Source: Rugamonas apoptosis
GTDB taxonomy: Bacteria > Pseudomonadota > Gammaproteobacteria > Burkholderiales > Burkholderiaceae_D
DNA: 64,000 nucleotides
Reading direction: 5' to 3'
NCBI RefSeq assembly: GCF_014042355.1
Contig: NZ_JACEZU010000003.1
Coordinates: forward strand, 496,001 to 560,000
Part shown: positions 45,868 through 56,108 of the stretch, in pieces
How the letters are laid out: each line of letters opens with the position of its first letter
Position numbering within the stretch: the stretch's first letter is position 1
Notes under the pieces: generated by a model
Databases searched by the model: none
Seen by the model: the letters and a program-made list of their open reading frames with translations, nothing else
Told to the model about the DNA's origin: nothing
Made by a program: the position numbers and the translations under genes

Positions 45868-47115
45868 TTGAGCCGTTCTAAAAACCGTCGTGTTGTGATC
45901 ACCGGCCTTGGCTGCGTGACGCCCGTCGGCAATAACATTGCCGAAGCGTGGAGCGCAATCACCGAGGGGAAATCGGGTATTGCCAACATCACCAAGTTTG
46001 ATGCGCAACCGTTTACCACCCAGTTCGCCGGCGAAGTCAAAGGCTTCAACATCGAGGATTACATCCCCGCCAAAGAAGCGCGCCACATGGATACCTTTAT
46101 CCATTACGGTATGGCCGCCGGCATCCAGGCGGTGCAGGACTCCGGTGTGGTCGTCACCGAGGAAAACGCTGATCGCATCGGCGTGATCATCGGTTCCGGT
46201 ATCGGTGGCTTGCCGCTGATCGAAGAAACCAAGCAAGATTACGACAAGCGTGGTCCACGCCGTATCTCGCCGTTCTTCGTGCCTGCCTCGATCATCAACA
46301 TGATCTCGGGCAACCTGTCGATCAAGTACGGCATGCGTGGTCCCAACCTGTCGATCGTCACGGCCTGCACCACCGGCCTGCACAGCATCGGCGCGGCCGC
46401 TCGTCTGATCGAGTACGGCGACGCCGACGTGATGGTGGCCGGCGGCGCGGAAGCGACCGTCTCGCCGCTGGGTCTGGGCGGCTTCGCCTCGGCGCGTGCC
46501 TTGTCCACCCGCAATGACGATCCAGCGACCGCTTCGCGGCCGTGGGACCGCGACCGCGACGGCTTCGTGCTGGGCGAGGGCGCGGGCGTCATGGTGCTGG
46601 AAGAGTACGAGCACGCCAAGGCCCGCGGCGCCAAGATCTACGCTGAAGTGCTGGGCTTTGGGATGAGCGCCGACGCTTATCACATGACCTCGCCATTGGA
46701 AGATGGCAGCGGCGGCAGCAAGTCCGTGGTCAACGCCCTGCGTCATGCGGGTGTGAATCCGGACCAGGTGAACTACCTGAACGCGCACGGCACGTCGACC
46801 CCACTGGGCGACGTGGCGGAAGTGCAGGGCATCAAGCGCACCTTCGGCGCGCACGCCAAGAACATGGTGATCAATTCGACCAAGTCGATGACCGGTCACC
46901 TGTTGGGCGGCGCCGGCGGTCTGGAAGCGGTGTTTACGGTATTGGCGGTGCACCACCAGGTGTCGCCTCCGACCATCAACATCTTCAACCAGGACCCCGC
47001 TTGCGACCTGGACTTCTGCGCCAATACGGCCCGTCCGATGAAGATCGAGTATGCAGTGAAGAACTCGTTCGGCTTCGGCGGCACCAACGGCAGTCTCGTG
47101 TTCGGAAAAGTGTGA
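45868..47115 (+). CDS. fabF: 3-oxoacyl-ACP synthase II FabF
   Basis: FabF condenses malonyl-ACP with acyl-ACP in chain elongation. The 415-residue product starts at a TTG ([15 protein letters not shown]) after CCAGGAG. Active-site residues are Cys in [11 protein letters not shown] (about 163-173), His in [11 protein letters not shown] and His in [11 protein letters not shown], followed by the [11 protein letters not shown] ending. It closes the fatty-acid cluster. Two stable stem-loops follow. Confidence 0.98.
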   Translation: MSRSKNRRVVITGLGCVTPVGNNIAEAWSAITEGKSGIANITKFDAQPFTTQFAGEVKGFNIEDYIPAKEARHMDTFIHYGMAAGIQAVQDSGVVVTEENADRIGVIIGSGIGGLPLIEETKQDYDKRGPRRISPFFVPASIINMISGNLSIKYGMRGPNLSIVTACTTGLHSIGAAARLIEYGDADVMVAGGAEATVSPLGLGGFASARALSTRNDDPATASRPWDRDRDGFVLGEGAGVMVLEEYEHAKARGAKIYAEVLGFGMSADAYHMTSPLEDGSGGSKSVVNALRHAGVNPDQVNYLNAHGTSTPLGDVAEVQGIKRTFGAHAKNMVINSTKSMTGHLLGGAGGLEAVFTVLAVHHQVSPPTINIFNQDPACDLDFCANTARPMKIEYAVKNSFGFGGTNGSLVFGKV

Positions 47116-47122
47116 ACCTTTT

Positions 47123-47181
47123 AGCGCCCGCTCTGTCTGACCAGAGTGGGCGCTGATTCGGCGCCGGCATTCGCCGGCGCC
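47123..47181 (+). terminator. Two consecutive stem-loops after fabF
   Basis: The first stem pairs 47123-47135 with 47142-47154 (13 bases, one G-T pair). The second is a perfect 9-base stem, GGCGCCGGC / GCCGGCGCC with an ATTC loop, at 47160-47181. Neither has a T-tract, so they may slow or stop transcription weakly, or protect the 3' end of the fab messenger. Confidence 0.55.
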
Positions 47182-47244
47182 TGAATTGCCCGGCCTGGCC
47201 GGCGCGTCTGTTTTATCTCCTTTGTTCTGTCGTGTTTTGCCATC

Positions 47245-47739
47245 GTGCGGCCCGTTCGCACGTCGATTGCCATGTCGATCGCGGTGTCGGCCCTGGTGCG
47301 GCCCTCGTTTGCAGTGCGCCTGTTGCGTGCACTCGTCTGCGCGGGCGTGATGCTGTCCGCCCTGGTTTGCCCGGGGCGGGCATGGGGCGTCGTGTGCGTG
47401 GCAGCCGGCATGGCTGGCTTGCCTTGGCGTGGCGGCAATCCTAAGCCGCGCCGGATTGATATTTCCCCGGTTGGACAGATACGGCTGACGGTATACCAGC
47501 AGACAGGGTACGGCGCGCTGACGCCGGCCCCGTTTGCGGACCCGCCTGCGCCGCTGATGTTGCTCGCGGGTTCGACCCTATGGCCGGGGCTGTTGTTGCT
47601 GCGGCTGGGCCGTACGGGCCAGCCTGTGCGGGAAGTGTTGGTGCTGCCGGGCTGTGTGGCGGGGCCGCTGTTCCGGCCCCTGGTGCTGGCGTGCCGCGCC
47701 GTGGCCGCGCGCGGCGGCGGCAAGGCGGACGGGACATGA
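47245..47739 (+). CDS. YgfX-like small membrane-associated protein
   Basis: The product has 164 residues from a GTG start. The N-terminal part (about 18-60) is hydrophobic and could form one or two membrane segments. The rest has ISPVGQIRLTVYQQTG and ends with a LFRPLVLACRAVAAR-type motif. This pattern and the position just before rpoE suggest the YgfX (CptA) family, which works with the SdhE-type antitoxin in gammaproteobacteria. The match is by general pattern only, and a different uncharacterised membrane protein is possible. Confidence 0.5.
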   Translation: MRPVRTSIAMSIAVSALVRPSFAVRLLRALVCAGVMLSALVCPGRAWGVVCVAAGMAGLPWRGGNPKPRRIDISPVGQIRLTVYQQTGYGALTPAPFADPPAPLMLLAGSTLWPGLLLLRLGRTGQPVREVLVLPGCVAGPLFRPLVLACRAVAARGGGKADGT

Positions 47740-47758
47740 GAAAAATGACGAAAACCGT

Positions 47759-47785
47759 GAACTTCTTGCAGCCGGCAAACTCTAT
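47759..47785 (+). promoter_or_regulatory. Candidate sigma-E promoter of rpoE
   Basis: GAACTT (47759-47764), a 16-base spacer and TCTAT (47781-47785) fit the ECF sigma-E consensus (GAACTT-N16-TCTGA). It lies 43 bases before the proposed rpoE start and suggests that sigma-E drives its own gene. Confidence 0.6.
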
Positions 47786-47827
47786 TGCTATATGCGCCCG
47801 TGCTGCATGCCACCGAGGACGACGGGC

Positions 47828-48430
47828 GTGACGACAGAACGTGAGTGCGATCAGTTGCTGGTCGAACGGGTCCAGGCAGGCGACAAGCAGGCATTCGATC
47901 TGCTGGTGGTGAAATATCAGCGCCGGCTGATGCGCTTGCTTTCGCGCATCGTGCATGACCCGGTGGAGGCGGAGGACGTGGTGCAGGAAACGTTTATCAA
48001 AGCTTACCGCGCGTTGCGTATGTTCCGTGGCGACGCCGCGTTCTATACCTGGTTGTACCGGATCGGCATCAACACGGCCAAGAACGCGCTCTCGCTGCAG
48101 GCGCGGCGCACGCCGACCTCCACCGAGGCCAATGCCGAGCGCGCCGAGGCGTTCGATGATGGCGAGCATTTGCGTGACATCAACACGCCGGAATCCGTGC
48201 TGGCCAGCAAGCAGATCGCCCAGACCGTCAACGCGGCCATGGACACCTTACCAGTGGACTTGCGCACCGCCATCGCGCTGCGCGAGATCGATGGCCTGAG
48301 TTATGAGGAGATTTCCGACATCATGGCTTGCCCCATCGGCACCGTGCGCAGCCGCATCTTCCGGGCGCGCGAAGTGATTGCGGAAAAGTTACGGCCCTTG
48401 CTCGATTTGCCGGTTGACAAGCGCTGGTAA
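47828..48430 (+). CDS. rpoE: ECF RNA polymerase sigma factor RpoE (sigma-E/AlgU)
   Basis: RpoE directs transcription in response to envelope stress. The 200-residue product begins MTTERECDQLLVERVQAGDK. It contains region 2 (DPVEAEDVVQETFIKAYRAL, about 47-66, then FRGDAAFYTWLYRIGINTAK) and region 4 (LREIDGLSYEEISDIMACPI, GTVRSRIFRARE). The GTG 47828 start was chosen because GAGGA lies nine bases upstream and the sigma-E-type promoter ends just before; ATG 47806 is possible. The next gene is the anti-sigma factor. Confidence 0.95.
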   Translation: MTTERECDQLLVERVQAGDKQAFDLLVVKYQRRLMRLLSRIVHDPVEAEDVVQETFIKAYRALRMFRGDAAFYTWLYRIGINTAKNALSLQARRTPTSTEANAERAEAFDDGEHLRDINTPESVLASKQIAQTVNAAMDTLPVDLRTAIALREIDGLSYEEISDIMACPIGTVRSRIFRAREVIAEKLRPLLDLPVDKRW

Positions 48431-48526
48431 GGTGGCAATGATGGCGGGACGCGGCTGGTACTGTCAGTTACAGTAGCTGTCGTATTCCCGGGGTGGTGGG
48501 TTGGTGTGAAGATGGCAGGGTGGCGA

Positions 48527-48934
48527 ATGGATACCTCCAAAAGATTGCACGTAAACATCTCGGCACTGGCCGATGGGGAATTGCCCGACAGTGAACGGGA
48601 ATTGGCCATGGCCGCGCTGGCCAGCGACGATGGCCGCACCGCCTGGCTGGCCTATCACCTGATCGGCGACACCCTCAGGGCCGGCGCCGATGGCGCGCTC
48701 AGCGATGACTTCGCGGCCCGGCTGGCCCAGCGGCTGGCGGCTGAGGCGCCGTTGGACGGCGCATCGGGAGCGGGATCGGCATCAACGTCAGCCTCAGCAT
48801 CAACATTGGCCTCAGCTTCAGCCCCAGCATCCACGTCGCCCCCCGCCTCAGCCTCAGCCTCAGCCTCAACGGCGGCCTCAGGCGCCCCAGGTGACGACGG
48901 CGCCTTGCCAGCCGTGATCGCTTCGGCGTCCTGA
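48527..48934 (+). CDS. rseA: Short RseA-like anti-sigma factor without a membrane segment
   Basis: The 135-residue product begins MDTSKRLHVNISALADGELP and has the RseA N-terminal domain (about 1-65, with WLAYHLIGDTLRAGADGALS) that clamps sigma-E. A normal RseA continues with one membrane helix and a periplasmic domain bound by RseB. Here the rest (about 70-135) is only an Ala/Ser repeat tail, and no hydrophobic helix is present. In E. coli the stress signal is read by membrane proteolysis of RseA, so control must work differently here, or the gene is shortened. No rseB gene follows. Confidence 0.75.
   Translation: MDTSKRLHVNISALADGELPDSERELAMAALASDDGRTAWLAYHLIGDTLRAGADGALSDDFAARLAQRLAAEAPLDGASGAGSASTSASASTLASASAPASTSPPASASASASTAASGAPGDDGALPAVIASAS
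48845..48868 (+). repeat. Hexanucleotide repeat in rseA
   Basis: GCCTCA is repeated four times in a row and encodes Ala-Ser. It lies within a longer imperfect Ser/Ala-coding stretch (48775-48890). The unit length keeps the frame, so length change would not switch the gene off. Confidence 0.8.
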
Positions 48935-49090
48935 GTCATCCCGGCGCGGCCTCCCTTGAAAAAGTAGCGATTAGTAACATCTTGCCGATACGGCAGCACC
49001 GGTTTTCGCTTACCATCGTTCATGCTGTCGTGGTGCGTGCCGTCCGCGGCGGCGCTGTTTTCCAGAACTCGACCAAGAACCCTACTTTCC

Positions 49091-50590
49091 ATGAAAAATT
49101 ACATCTCCACTGGTAGTAAGACTCTTTCCGCGCTGATGGTCAGCGCAGGCGTATTGTTGGCCCCAGCCATGCTGGGCCTGGCGCCGGCCGCCCACGCGGC
49201 GGCCACCTCGGCCGTGGCGGGCTTGCCAGACTTTACGGAACTGGTCGACAAGGCCGGCCCCGCCGTCGTCAATATCCGCACCACCGAGCGCCTCAAGATG
49301 CAGGGCCAGGGCGGGCAGGGCATGCCGGGCGACGAGGAGATGCAGGAATTCCTGCGCCGCTTCTTCGGCGGCGCCATCCCCACCCCCAGCCCCGGCGGCA
49401 AGGCGCCGCGCGGACGGCGCCAGGCACCCGATGAGCAGGTGCAGCGCGGCATCGGTTCCGGCTTCATCATTTCCGCCGACGGTTATGTGATGACCAACGC
49501 CCACGTGGTGGACGGCGCCGATGAGGTCTACGTGACCTTGACGGACAAGCGCGAATTCAAGGCCAAGGTGCTGGGCGCCGACGCCCGCACCGACGTGGCC
49601 CTGCTGAAGATCGAAGGCAAGGCGCTGCCCACGCTGACCATGGGCGACTCCAACAAGATCCGGGTGGGCGAATGGGTGATCGCCATCGGTTCGCCGTTCA
49701 ACCTGGAGAACACGGTGACGGCCGGCATTATTTCCGCCAAGTCGCGCGACACGGGCGACTACCTGGCCCTGATCCAGAGTGACGTGGCCGTCAATCCCGG
49801 CAACTCGGGCGGCCCGCTGATCAATATGCGCGGCGAGGTGATTGGCATCAATTCCCAGATCGCCACGCTGTCGGGCGGCTACAACGGCATTTCGTTCGCC
49901 GTGCCGATCGACGAAGCCATGCGTGTGGCCGAGCAGCTGAAAAAATCCGGCAAGGTGACGCGCGGGCGCATCGGGGTGCAGATTGGTGAGCTGAGCAAGG
50001 AAGTGGCCGAATCGCTGGGCTTGAAGTCGGCGCAGGGCGCGGAAGTGTCGCTGGTGGAGCCGGGCGGTCCGGCCGACAAGGCGGGCATCCGGGCCGGCGA
50101 CATCATCCTCAAATTCAATGGCACCGTCATCAACCGCTCGTCCGACCTGCCGCGCCTGGTGGGCGGTACGGCGCTGGGCAGCCAGGCCACCATCACGCTG
50201 TGGCGCAAGGGCGCGCAGCAGGATGTGCAGGTCACCATCGCCGAGCTGGAGCCGGACAAGACCGCCAAGGCCAAGGGCAAGGGCGAGAGCACCAAGCCCA
50301 AGGCGGAGCCGGCCAACGTGCTGGGCTTCAAGGTCAGCGACCTGACGCCGCTGCAAAAGCGCGAGCTGGACGTGGAGGGTGGGGTGGTGGTGGACGCCAC
50401 CGAAGGCGCGGCGGCCCGCGCCGGCCTGCGCCAGGGGGATGTGATTTTGCAGCTCAACAATATCGACATCCATGATGCCAAGCAGTTCAACGCGGCCGTG
50501 GCCAAGCTGGACCCGAAAAAGGCGTCCGTGGTGCTGGTGCGGCGCGGTGACGTGACCCAGTTCGTGTCGCTGCGGCCCACGGCCAAATAA
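49091..50590 (+). CDS. Do-type periplasmic serine protease (DegP/DegQ/MucD)
   Basis: This envelope protease and chaperone degrades misfolded periplasmic proteins. The 499-residue product has a signal peptide (about 1-36, ending AAHA). The protease domain has His in TNAHVV (about 137), Asp in ARTDVALL (about 166) and Ser in NPGNSGGPL (about 239). Two PDZ domains follow (about 290-380 and 415-490), joined by a Lys-rich linker. Placement behind rpoE-rseA matches MucD. The start ATG 49091 gives a proper signal peptide; an upstream frame from 49022 does not. Confidence 0.96.
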   Translation: MKNYISTGSKTLSALMVSAGVLLAPAMLGLAPAAHAAATSAVAGLPDFTELVDKAGPAVVNIRTTERLKMQGQGGQGMPGDEEMQEFLRRFFGGAIPTPSPGGKAPRGRRQAPDEQVQRGIGSGFIISADGYVMTNAHVVDGADEVYVTLTDKREFKAKVLGADARTDVALLKIEGKALPTLTMGDSNKIRVGEWVIAIGSPFNLENTVTAGIISAKSRDTGDYLALIQSDVAVNPGNSGGPLINMRGEVIGINSQIATLSGGYNGISFAVPIDEAMRVAEQLKKSGKVTRGRIGVQIGELSKEVAESLGLKSAQGAEVSLVEPGGPADKAGIRAGDIILKFNGTVINRSSDLPRLVGGTALGSQATITLWRKGAQQDVQVTIAELEPDKTAKAKGKGESTKPKAEPANVLGFKVSDLTPLQKRELDVEGGVVVDATEGAAARAGLRQGDVILQLNNIDIHDAKQFNAAVAKLDPKKASVVLVRRGDVTQFVSLRPTAK

Positions 50591-50621
50591 GCGCGGCCTG
50601 TTGTCATTCCTCCGCATCCCG

Positions 50622-50652
50622 GGCCGTCCTGTATCATGGGGCGGCCTTTTTT
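50622..50652 (+). terminator. Terminator after the Do-type protease
   Basis: A GGCCGTCC stem pairs with GGGGCGGCC around TGTATCAT, with one bulge, and is followed by six T. It stops 17 bases before the glutaredoxin-like start codon. Confidence 0.7.
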
Positions 50653-50668
50653 CTTTGCCTGCCCATCC

Positions 50669-50923
50669 ATGATGCATTTCACGCTTTATTCCCGCAGTTA
50701 TTGCCACCTGTGCCAGGACATGCTGGACGCCCTGAACCTGCTGCACACCCCTGAGCGCCCATTCACGGTGGAGGTGATCGACGTGGATGCCGACCCCGCC
50801 CTGGTCGAGCGCTTCGACGAATTGGTGCCCGTGCTGTTCGCCGCCCTCGACCAGCCCGAGCTGTGCCATTACTTCCTGGACGCCGATCGCGTGCGCCTGG
50901 CCCTGGCCGGCGAAAATACTTGA
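50669..50923 (+). CDS. Glutaredoxin-family protein
   Basis: This is an 84-residue thioredoxin-fold protein that begins MMHFTLYSRSYCHLCQDMLD, with the redox motif CHLC near residues 12-15 (the glutaredoxin CPxC position, here without the usual proline). VEVIDVDADPALVERFDELV and VPVLF match the DUF836/glutaredoxin-like family. Partner and substrate are unknown. Such a gene often sits between mucD and lepA in betaproteobacteria. It may be expressed from its own promoter after the terminator. Confidence 0.88.
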   Translation: MMHFTLYSRSYCHLCQDMLDALNLLHTPERPFTVEVIDVDADPALVERFDELVPVLFAALDQPELCHYFLDADRVRLALAGENT

Positions 50924-51087
50924 TTACTCAACTATTTCCCGCTTGCACGCTCCAATTTATGCTGCAAAATATTGACGGTTTGATATTTTGATCGCTTTGC
51001 CACCTCATAACACGGGCTTTCCACTCTGAAATCCGGTAAAATGGCGGGTTAGAAAAGCTGCTGTTTTGCGTTTTAGTGGTTGTCATC

Positions 51088-51133
51088 AAGGCGCTCGCCA
51101 GGGCATTACCGCCCCGATCGGAGCGCTTTTTTT
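51088..51133 (+). terminator. Possible terminator before lepA
   Basis: AAGGCGCTC and GGAGCGCTT pair with one bulged G around a 24-base loop, and seven T follow. It lies 54 bases before lepA. It may end the glutaredoxin transcript or attenuate lepA. A TAAAAT -10-like box lies at 51037-51042. Confidence 0.55.
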
Positions 51134-51187
51134 GTATGAAGCCCAGCCGTCACCTCGTCGTTTCAATCCGTTTTTGAATATTTGTTA

Positions 51188-52981
51188 ATGAACAACATAC
51201 GCAATTTCTCCATCATCGCCCACATCGACCACGGCAAATCGACCCTGGCTGACCGCATCATCCAACTGTGCGGCGGCTTGTCGGACCGCGAGATGGAGGC
51301 GCAAGTGCTCGATTCGATGGATCTGGAGCGCGAGCGCGGCATCACCATCAAGGCGCAAACCGCGGCCCTGCAATACAAGGCGCGCGACGGCAAGGTCTAC
51401 AACCTGAACCTGATCGATACTCCCGGCCACGTCGACTTTTCCTACGAGGTCAGCCGCTCGCTGTCGGCCTGCGAAGGCGCGCTGCTGGTGGTGGATGCGT
51501 CGCAGGGCGTGGAAGCGCAAACCGTGGCCAACTGCTACACGGCGCTGGACCTGGGCGTGGAAGTGGTGCCGGTACTGAACAAGATCGACTTGCCCAACGC
51601 CGATCCTCCGACCGCCATCGCCGAGATCGAAGACGTGATCGGCATCGAAGCCGGCGACGCCGTGCACTGCTCGGCCAAGACCGGCCTGGGCGTGGAAGAC
51701 GTGCTGGAATCGATCATCGCCAAGGTGCCGGCACCGAAAGGCGACAAGGATGCGCCGCTGCAAGCACTGATCATCGACTCGTGGTTCGATAACTACGTGG
51801 GCGTGGTGATGCTGGTGCGCGTGGTCAACGGCACCCTGAAACCGAAGGAAAAGATCCGCCTGATGGCCACCGATTCGGTGCAGCTGGTGGAAGACATCGG
51901 CATCTTCTCGCCCCGTTCCGTGTCGCTGCCGGAACTGTCGGCCGGCCAGGTGGGCTTCGTGATCGCCGGTATCAAGGAATTGAAAGTGGCCAAGGTGGGT
52001 GACACCATCACCCTGGCCAGCCGTCCGGCCGAAGCGCCGCTGCCCGGCTTCAAGGAAGTGCAGCCGCAAGTGTTCGCCGGCCTGTTCCCGGTCGAGGCCA
52101 ACCAGTACGACGCGCTGCGCGATTCGCTGGAAAAACTGAAACTGAACGACGCCGCCCTGATGTACGAGCCGGAAGTGTCGCAGGCGCTGGGCTTCGGCTT
52201 CCGCTGCGGCTTCCTGGGCTTGCTGCACATGGAGATCGTGCAGGAGCGCCTGGAACGCGAATTCGACATGGACCTGATCACCACGGCGCCGACCGTGGTG
52301 TACGAGGTCGAGATGCGCGACGGTACCGTGCTGAGGGTGGACAACCCTTCGCGCATGCCGGACCCGTCCAAGATCCAGGAAATCCGCGAACCTATCGTCA
52401 CGGTGAACCTGTACATGCCGCAGGAATACGTGGGCTCCGTGATCACGCTGTGCATCGGCAAGCGTGGCGTGCAGATGGACATGAGCTACCACGGCCGCCA
52501 GGTCAAGCTGGTGTACGAGATGCCGATGGGCGAGATCGTGCTGGACTTCTTCGACAAGCTCAAGTCCACCTCGCGCGGCTATGCGTCGATGGATTACGAG
52601 TTCAAGGAATACCGTCCATCCGACGTGGTCAAGGTCGACATGCTGATCAACGGCGAGAAGGTCGACGCGCTGGCCATCATCGTGCACCGCTCCAACAGTG
52701 CCTACCGTGGCCGCCAGGTGGCTGCCAAGATGCGCGAACTGATCCCGCGCCAGATGTTCGACGTGGCGATCCAGGCCGCCATCGGCGCCAACGTGATTTC
52801 GCGCGAGAACGTCAAGGCGCTGCGCAAGAACGTGCTGGCCAAGTGCTACGGCGGTGACGTCAGCCGTAAGAAGAAACTGCTGGAGAAGCAGAAGGCAGGT
52901 AAGAAACGCATGAAGCAAGTGGGCTCGGTCGAGATTCCACAAGAGGCGTTCCTGGCAATCTTACAAGTGGAAGAGAAATGA
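51188..52981 (+). CDS. lepA: Elongation factor 4 (LepA)
   Basis: LepA is a ribosomal GTPase that helps initiation and back-translocation under stress. The 597-residue product starts [20 protein letters not shown], with the G1 loop AHIDHGKS. It contains [17 protein letters not shown] as switch II, NKIDLP as the G4 motif and the unique C-terminal LepA domain ([20 protein letters not shown]). ATG 51188 was chosen; a TTG two codons earlier is not needed. The lepB start overlaps its stop codon (ATGA). Confidence 0.98.
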   Translation: MNNIRNFSIIAHIDHGKSTLADRIIQLCGGLSDREMEAQVLDSMDLERERGITIKAQTAALQYKARDGKVYNLNLIDTPGHVDFSYEVSRSLSACEGALLVVDASQGVEAQTVANCYTALDLGVEVVPVLNKIDLPNADPPTAIAEIEDVIGIEAGDAVHCSAKTGLGVEDVLESIIAKVPAPKGDKDAPLQALIIDSWFDNYVGVVMLVRVVNGTLKPKEKIRLMATDSVQLVEDIGIFSPRSVSLPELSAGQVGFVIAGIKELKVAKVGDTITLASRPAEAPLPGFKEVQPQVFAGLFPVEANQYDALRDSLEKLKLNDAALMYEPEVSQALGFGFRCGFLGLLHMEIVQERLEREFDMDLITTAPTVVYEVEMRDGTVLRVDNPSRMPDPSKIQEIREPIVTVNLYMPQEYVGSVITLCIGKRGVQMDMSYHGRQVKLVYEMPMGEIVLDFFDKLKSTSRGYASMDYEFKEYRPSDVVKVDMLINGEKVDALAIIVHRSNSAYRGRQVAAKMRELIPRQMFDVAIQAAIGANVISRENVKALRKNVLAKCYGGDVSRKKKLLEKQKAGKKRMKQVGSVEIPQEAFLAILQVEEK

Positions 52982-53895
52982 ACCTGCAAGTCATCTTAGG
53001 AAACTTCGCTTTAATTCTGTTCGTCTTGATGGTGGTGACCGGCGTCATCTGGTTCCTGGACGTGTTCTACCTGGCCAAGCAACGCCGCCTGGCGGCCGAC
53101 CGCGCGCTGGCCGAGTTCGACGGCCGCAACGCCAAGCTGACGGCCGACGGCATCAAGGTCGACCACGCCGTGAACCGCAGCGCGATCGAGCATGCGCTGC
53201 TGCGCCAGCCGACGTGGATCGAGTATTCGGGCAGTTTCTTCCCCGTGATCGCACTGGTGTTCTTCCTGCGCTCCTTCCTGTACGAGCCGTTCAAGATTCC
53301 TTCCTCGTCCATGGTGCCGACCCTGCTGGTGGGCGACCTGATCCTGGTGAACAAGTTCACCTACGGCATCCGCCTGCCGGTGCTGAACCAGAAGATCATT
53401 GAAATCAACAACCCGCAGCGCGGCGACGTGATGGTGTTCAAGTATCCCAAGGATATGACCCAGGATTACATCAAACGCGTGATCGGCGTACCGGGTGATA
53501 AGATTACGTATGAAAACAAGCGCTTGACGGTGAACGGCAAGCCCGTTTCCTACGCGCCCATGGACGATTACCTGGACGACGAGCACTTGGTCTACAACAA
53601 GCAGTTCCAGGAGAACCTGACGGGCGTGGCGCACAAGATCCTCAACAACGAGCAGGCGCCCACCCTGAACCTGGCCGACGTCAAGCCGTTCCCGCACAAC
53701 GATGCGTGTTCCTATAACTATGAAGGGTTCACTTGCGTAGTTCCTGAAGGTAACTACTTCATGATGGGCGATAATCGCGACAACAGTGCCGACAGCCGTT
53801 ACTGGGGCTTTGTGCCGGACAAGAATATTGTCGGCAAAGCCTTCTTCGTCTGGATGAATCTGAGCAATTTGCGCCGGATCGGCGGCATACACTAA
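52978..53895 (+). CDS. lepB: Signal peptidase I LepB
   Basis: LepB removes signal peptides from exported proteins. The 305-residue product has membrane segments near 2-28 and 80-100. The catalytic Ser is in [10 protein letters not shown] (about 111) and the Lys in [12 protein letters not shown] (about 166), and there is a conserved [16 protein letters not shown] box near the end. It is cotranslated with lepA by an ATGA overlap and is followed 9 bases later by a DUF4845 gene. The lepA-lepB order is a hallmark of proteobacteria. Confidence 0.98.
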   Translation: MNLQVILGNFALILFVLMVVTGVIWFLDVFYLAKQRRLAADRALAEFDGRNAKLTADGIKVDHAVNRSAIEHALLRQPTWIEYSGSFFPVIALVFFLRSFLYEPFKIPSSSMVPTLLVGDLILVNKFTYGIRLPVLNQKIIEINNPQRGDVMVFKYPKDMTQDYIKRVIGVPGDKITYENKRLTVNGKPVSYAPMDDYLDDEHLVYNKQFQENLTGVAHKILNNEQAPTLNLADVKPFPHNDACSYNYEGFTCVVPEGNYFMMGDNRDNSADSRYWGFVPDKNIVGKAFFVWMNLSNLRRIGGIH

Positions 53896-53904
53896 GGAGC
53901 GAGC

Positions 53905-54297
53905 ATGGTGGGCATCAAGCAGAGCGGCAAGCGGCAACGCGGCATTTCCCTGGTGGGCCTGATCATCACCCTGGCCGTGCTGGGCTTTTTGGGCGTGCTG
54001 GCCATGAAGATCGTGCCCACCTACACGGAATACCGGGCCATCCAGAACGCCATCATCAAGGCCAAGAGTGCCGGCTCCACCGTGCGCGAGATCCAGGCCT
54101 CGTTCGACGCCAATGCCGACGTGGGCTACATCACCTCGATCAACGGCAAGGACTTGATCATCTCGAAGGAAAACAACGAGACGGAAGTGAGCTTCGCCTA
54201 CGAAAAGAAAATCCCGCTGTTCGGCCCGGCCAGCCTGCTGCTTGAATATGCCGGCACCACCGCCAAGGGCGGCGTTCCGGCCAAGGCCGACCAGTAA
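53905..54297 (+). CDS. DUF4845 domain-containing small membrane protein
   Basis: The 130-residue product has a basic start (MVGIKQSGKRQRGISLVG) and one membrane segment near 14-36 (VGLIITLAVLGFLGVLAMKI), which looks like a pilin-type N-terminal helix. The rest is a small periplasmic-type domain with AIQNAIIKAKSAGSTVREIQ. DUF4845 genes are regularly placed between lepB and rnc in betaproteobacteria and gammaproteobacteria. No role is known. The ribosome site is AAGGAG. Confidence 0.88.
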   Translation: MVGIKQSGKRQRGISLVGLIITLAVLGFLGVLAMKIVPTYTEYRAIQNAIIKAKSAGSTVREIQASFDANADVGYITSINGKDLIISKENNETEVSFAYEKKIPLFGPASLLLEYAGTTAKGGVPAKADQ

Positions 54298-54330
54298 GCT
54301 TTATAGAATTAAACATTGACACCACCGACG

Positions 54331-55152
54331 ATGAATCTTCAGCTCTTGCAAACCCGTTTAGGCTATACGTTCCAGGATGCTGGCCTGTTGCAGCAAGCCT
54401 TGACGCACCGTAGCCACAGCAGTTTGCATAACGAACGGCTGGAATTCCTGGGCGACTCCGTGCTCAACTGCGTGGTCGCGTCCATCCTGTATGAACGCTA
54501 TATCGCCATCGACGAGGGTGACCTGTCGCGCCTGCGGGCCAACCTCGTCAAGCAGCAATCGCTGTACGAAATCGCCCAGAAGCTGGAACTGTCGCAGTTC
54601 CTGCGGCTGGGTGAGGGCGAGCTGAAGTCGGGCGGTTTCCGCCGGCCGTCCATCCTGGCCGACACGCTGGAAGCGTTGCTGGGCGCCATATTCCTGGACG
54701 GCGGCTTCAACCCCGCGCGCGACGCGATCCGCTCGTTCTACATCCCCATCCTGGACTCGGTCGATCCGCAGACCCTGGGCAAGGATGCCAAGACGCTGCT
54801 GCAGGAATTCTTGCAAAGTAAGAAGATCTCGCTTCCGCAGTACAATGTGGTAGCCACCCATGGCGCCGCGCACAGCCAGGAATTCGAAATCGAATGCCTG
54901 GTGCCGAAACTGGGCATCCAGGTCTATGGCCGGGGCGGCAGCCGCCGCGCCGGTGAACAGGCCGCGGCCAAGCTGGCGCTGGAAGTGGCCGAGCAGGCGC
55001 TGGTGAAAACGCCGGCGGCGGCCCGCAAGGCCAAGCCGCGCGCGGCCCAGCTCAAACTGGCCGGCATCGCCACCATCCAGAGCGACGCCGCTCCGGCCCA
55101 GCAAGACTCCCCGGCCGCCAATCCGGCCTCGGGCAAGCTGGCCAATACGTAA
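54331..55152 (+). CDS. rnc: Ribonuclease III
   Basis: RNase III cuts double-stranded RNA in rRNA precursors and in sRNA-mRNA pairs. The 273-residue product has [20 protein letters not shown] (signature near 27-46), the metal-binding [15 protein letters not shown], and a C-terminal double-stranded RNA-binding domain. The family end is near residue 225; the extra 45 residues form an Ala/Lys/Pro-rich tail. ATG 54331 was chosen because it gives the normal N-terminus; a TTG five codons before is not needed. The era gene follows 29 bases later. Confidence 0.97.
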   Translation: MNLQLLQTRLGYTFQDAGLLQQALTHRSHSSLHNERLEFLGDSVLNCVVASILYERYIAIDEGDLSRLRANLVKQQSLYEIAQKLELSQFLRLGEGELKSGGFRRPSILADTLEALLGAIFLDGGFNPARDAIRSFYIPILDSVDPQTLGKDAKTLLQEFLQSKKISLPQYNVVATHGAAHSQEFEIECLVPKLGIQVYGRGGSRRAGEQAAAKLALEVAEQALVKTPAAARKAKPRAAQLKLAGIATIQSDAAPAQQDSPAANPASGKLANT

Positions 55153-55181
55153 GATAAGTAACATTGATAGAATCGAGCAGC

Positions 55182-56084
<903 letters not shown>

Positions 56085-56108
56085 GCGCCAGGGAATCCCG
56101 ACACACGC

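Noticed and set aside
47123-47181. Riboswitch or attenuator after fabF
   Set aside because: The two stems are simple hairpins at a gene end. No ligand-binding fold or downstream leader is visible.
48655-49092. A minus-strand frame with an Ala/Glu/Asp repeat
   Set aside because: It is the antisense of the rseA repeat tail and of the protease leader.
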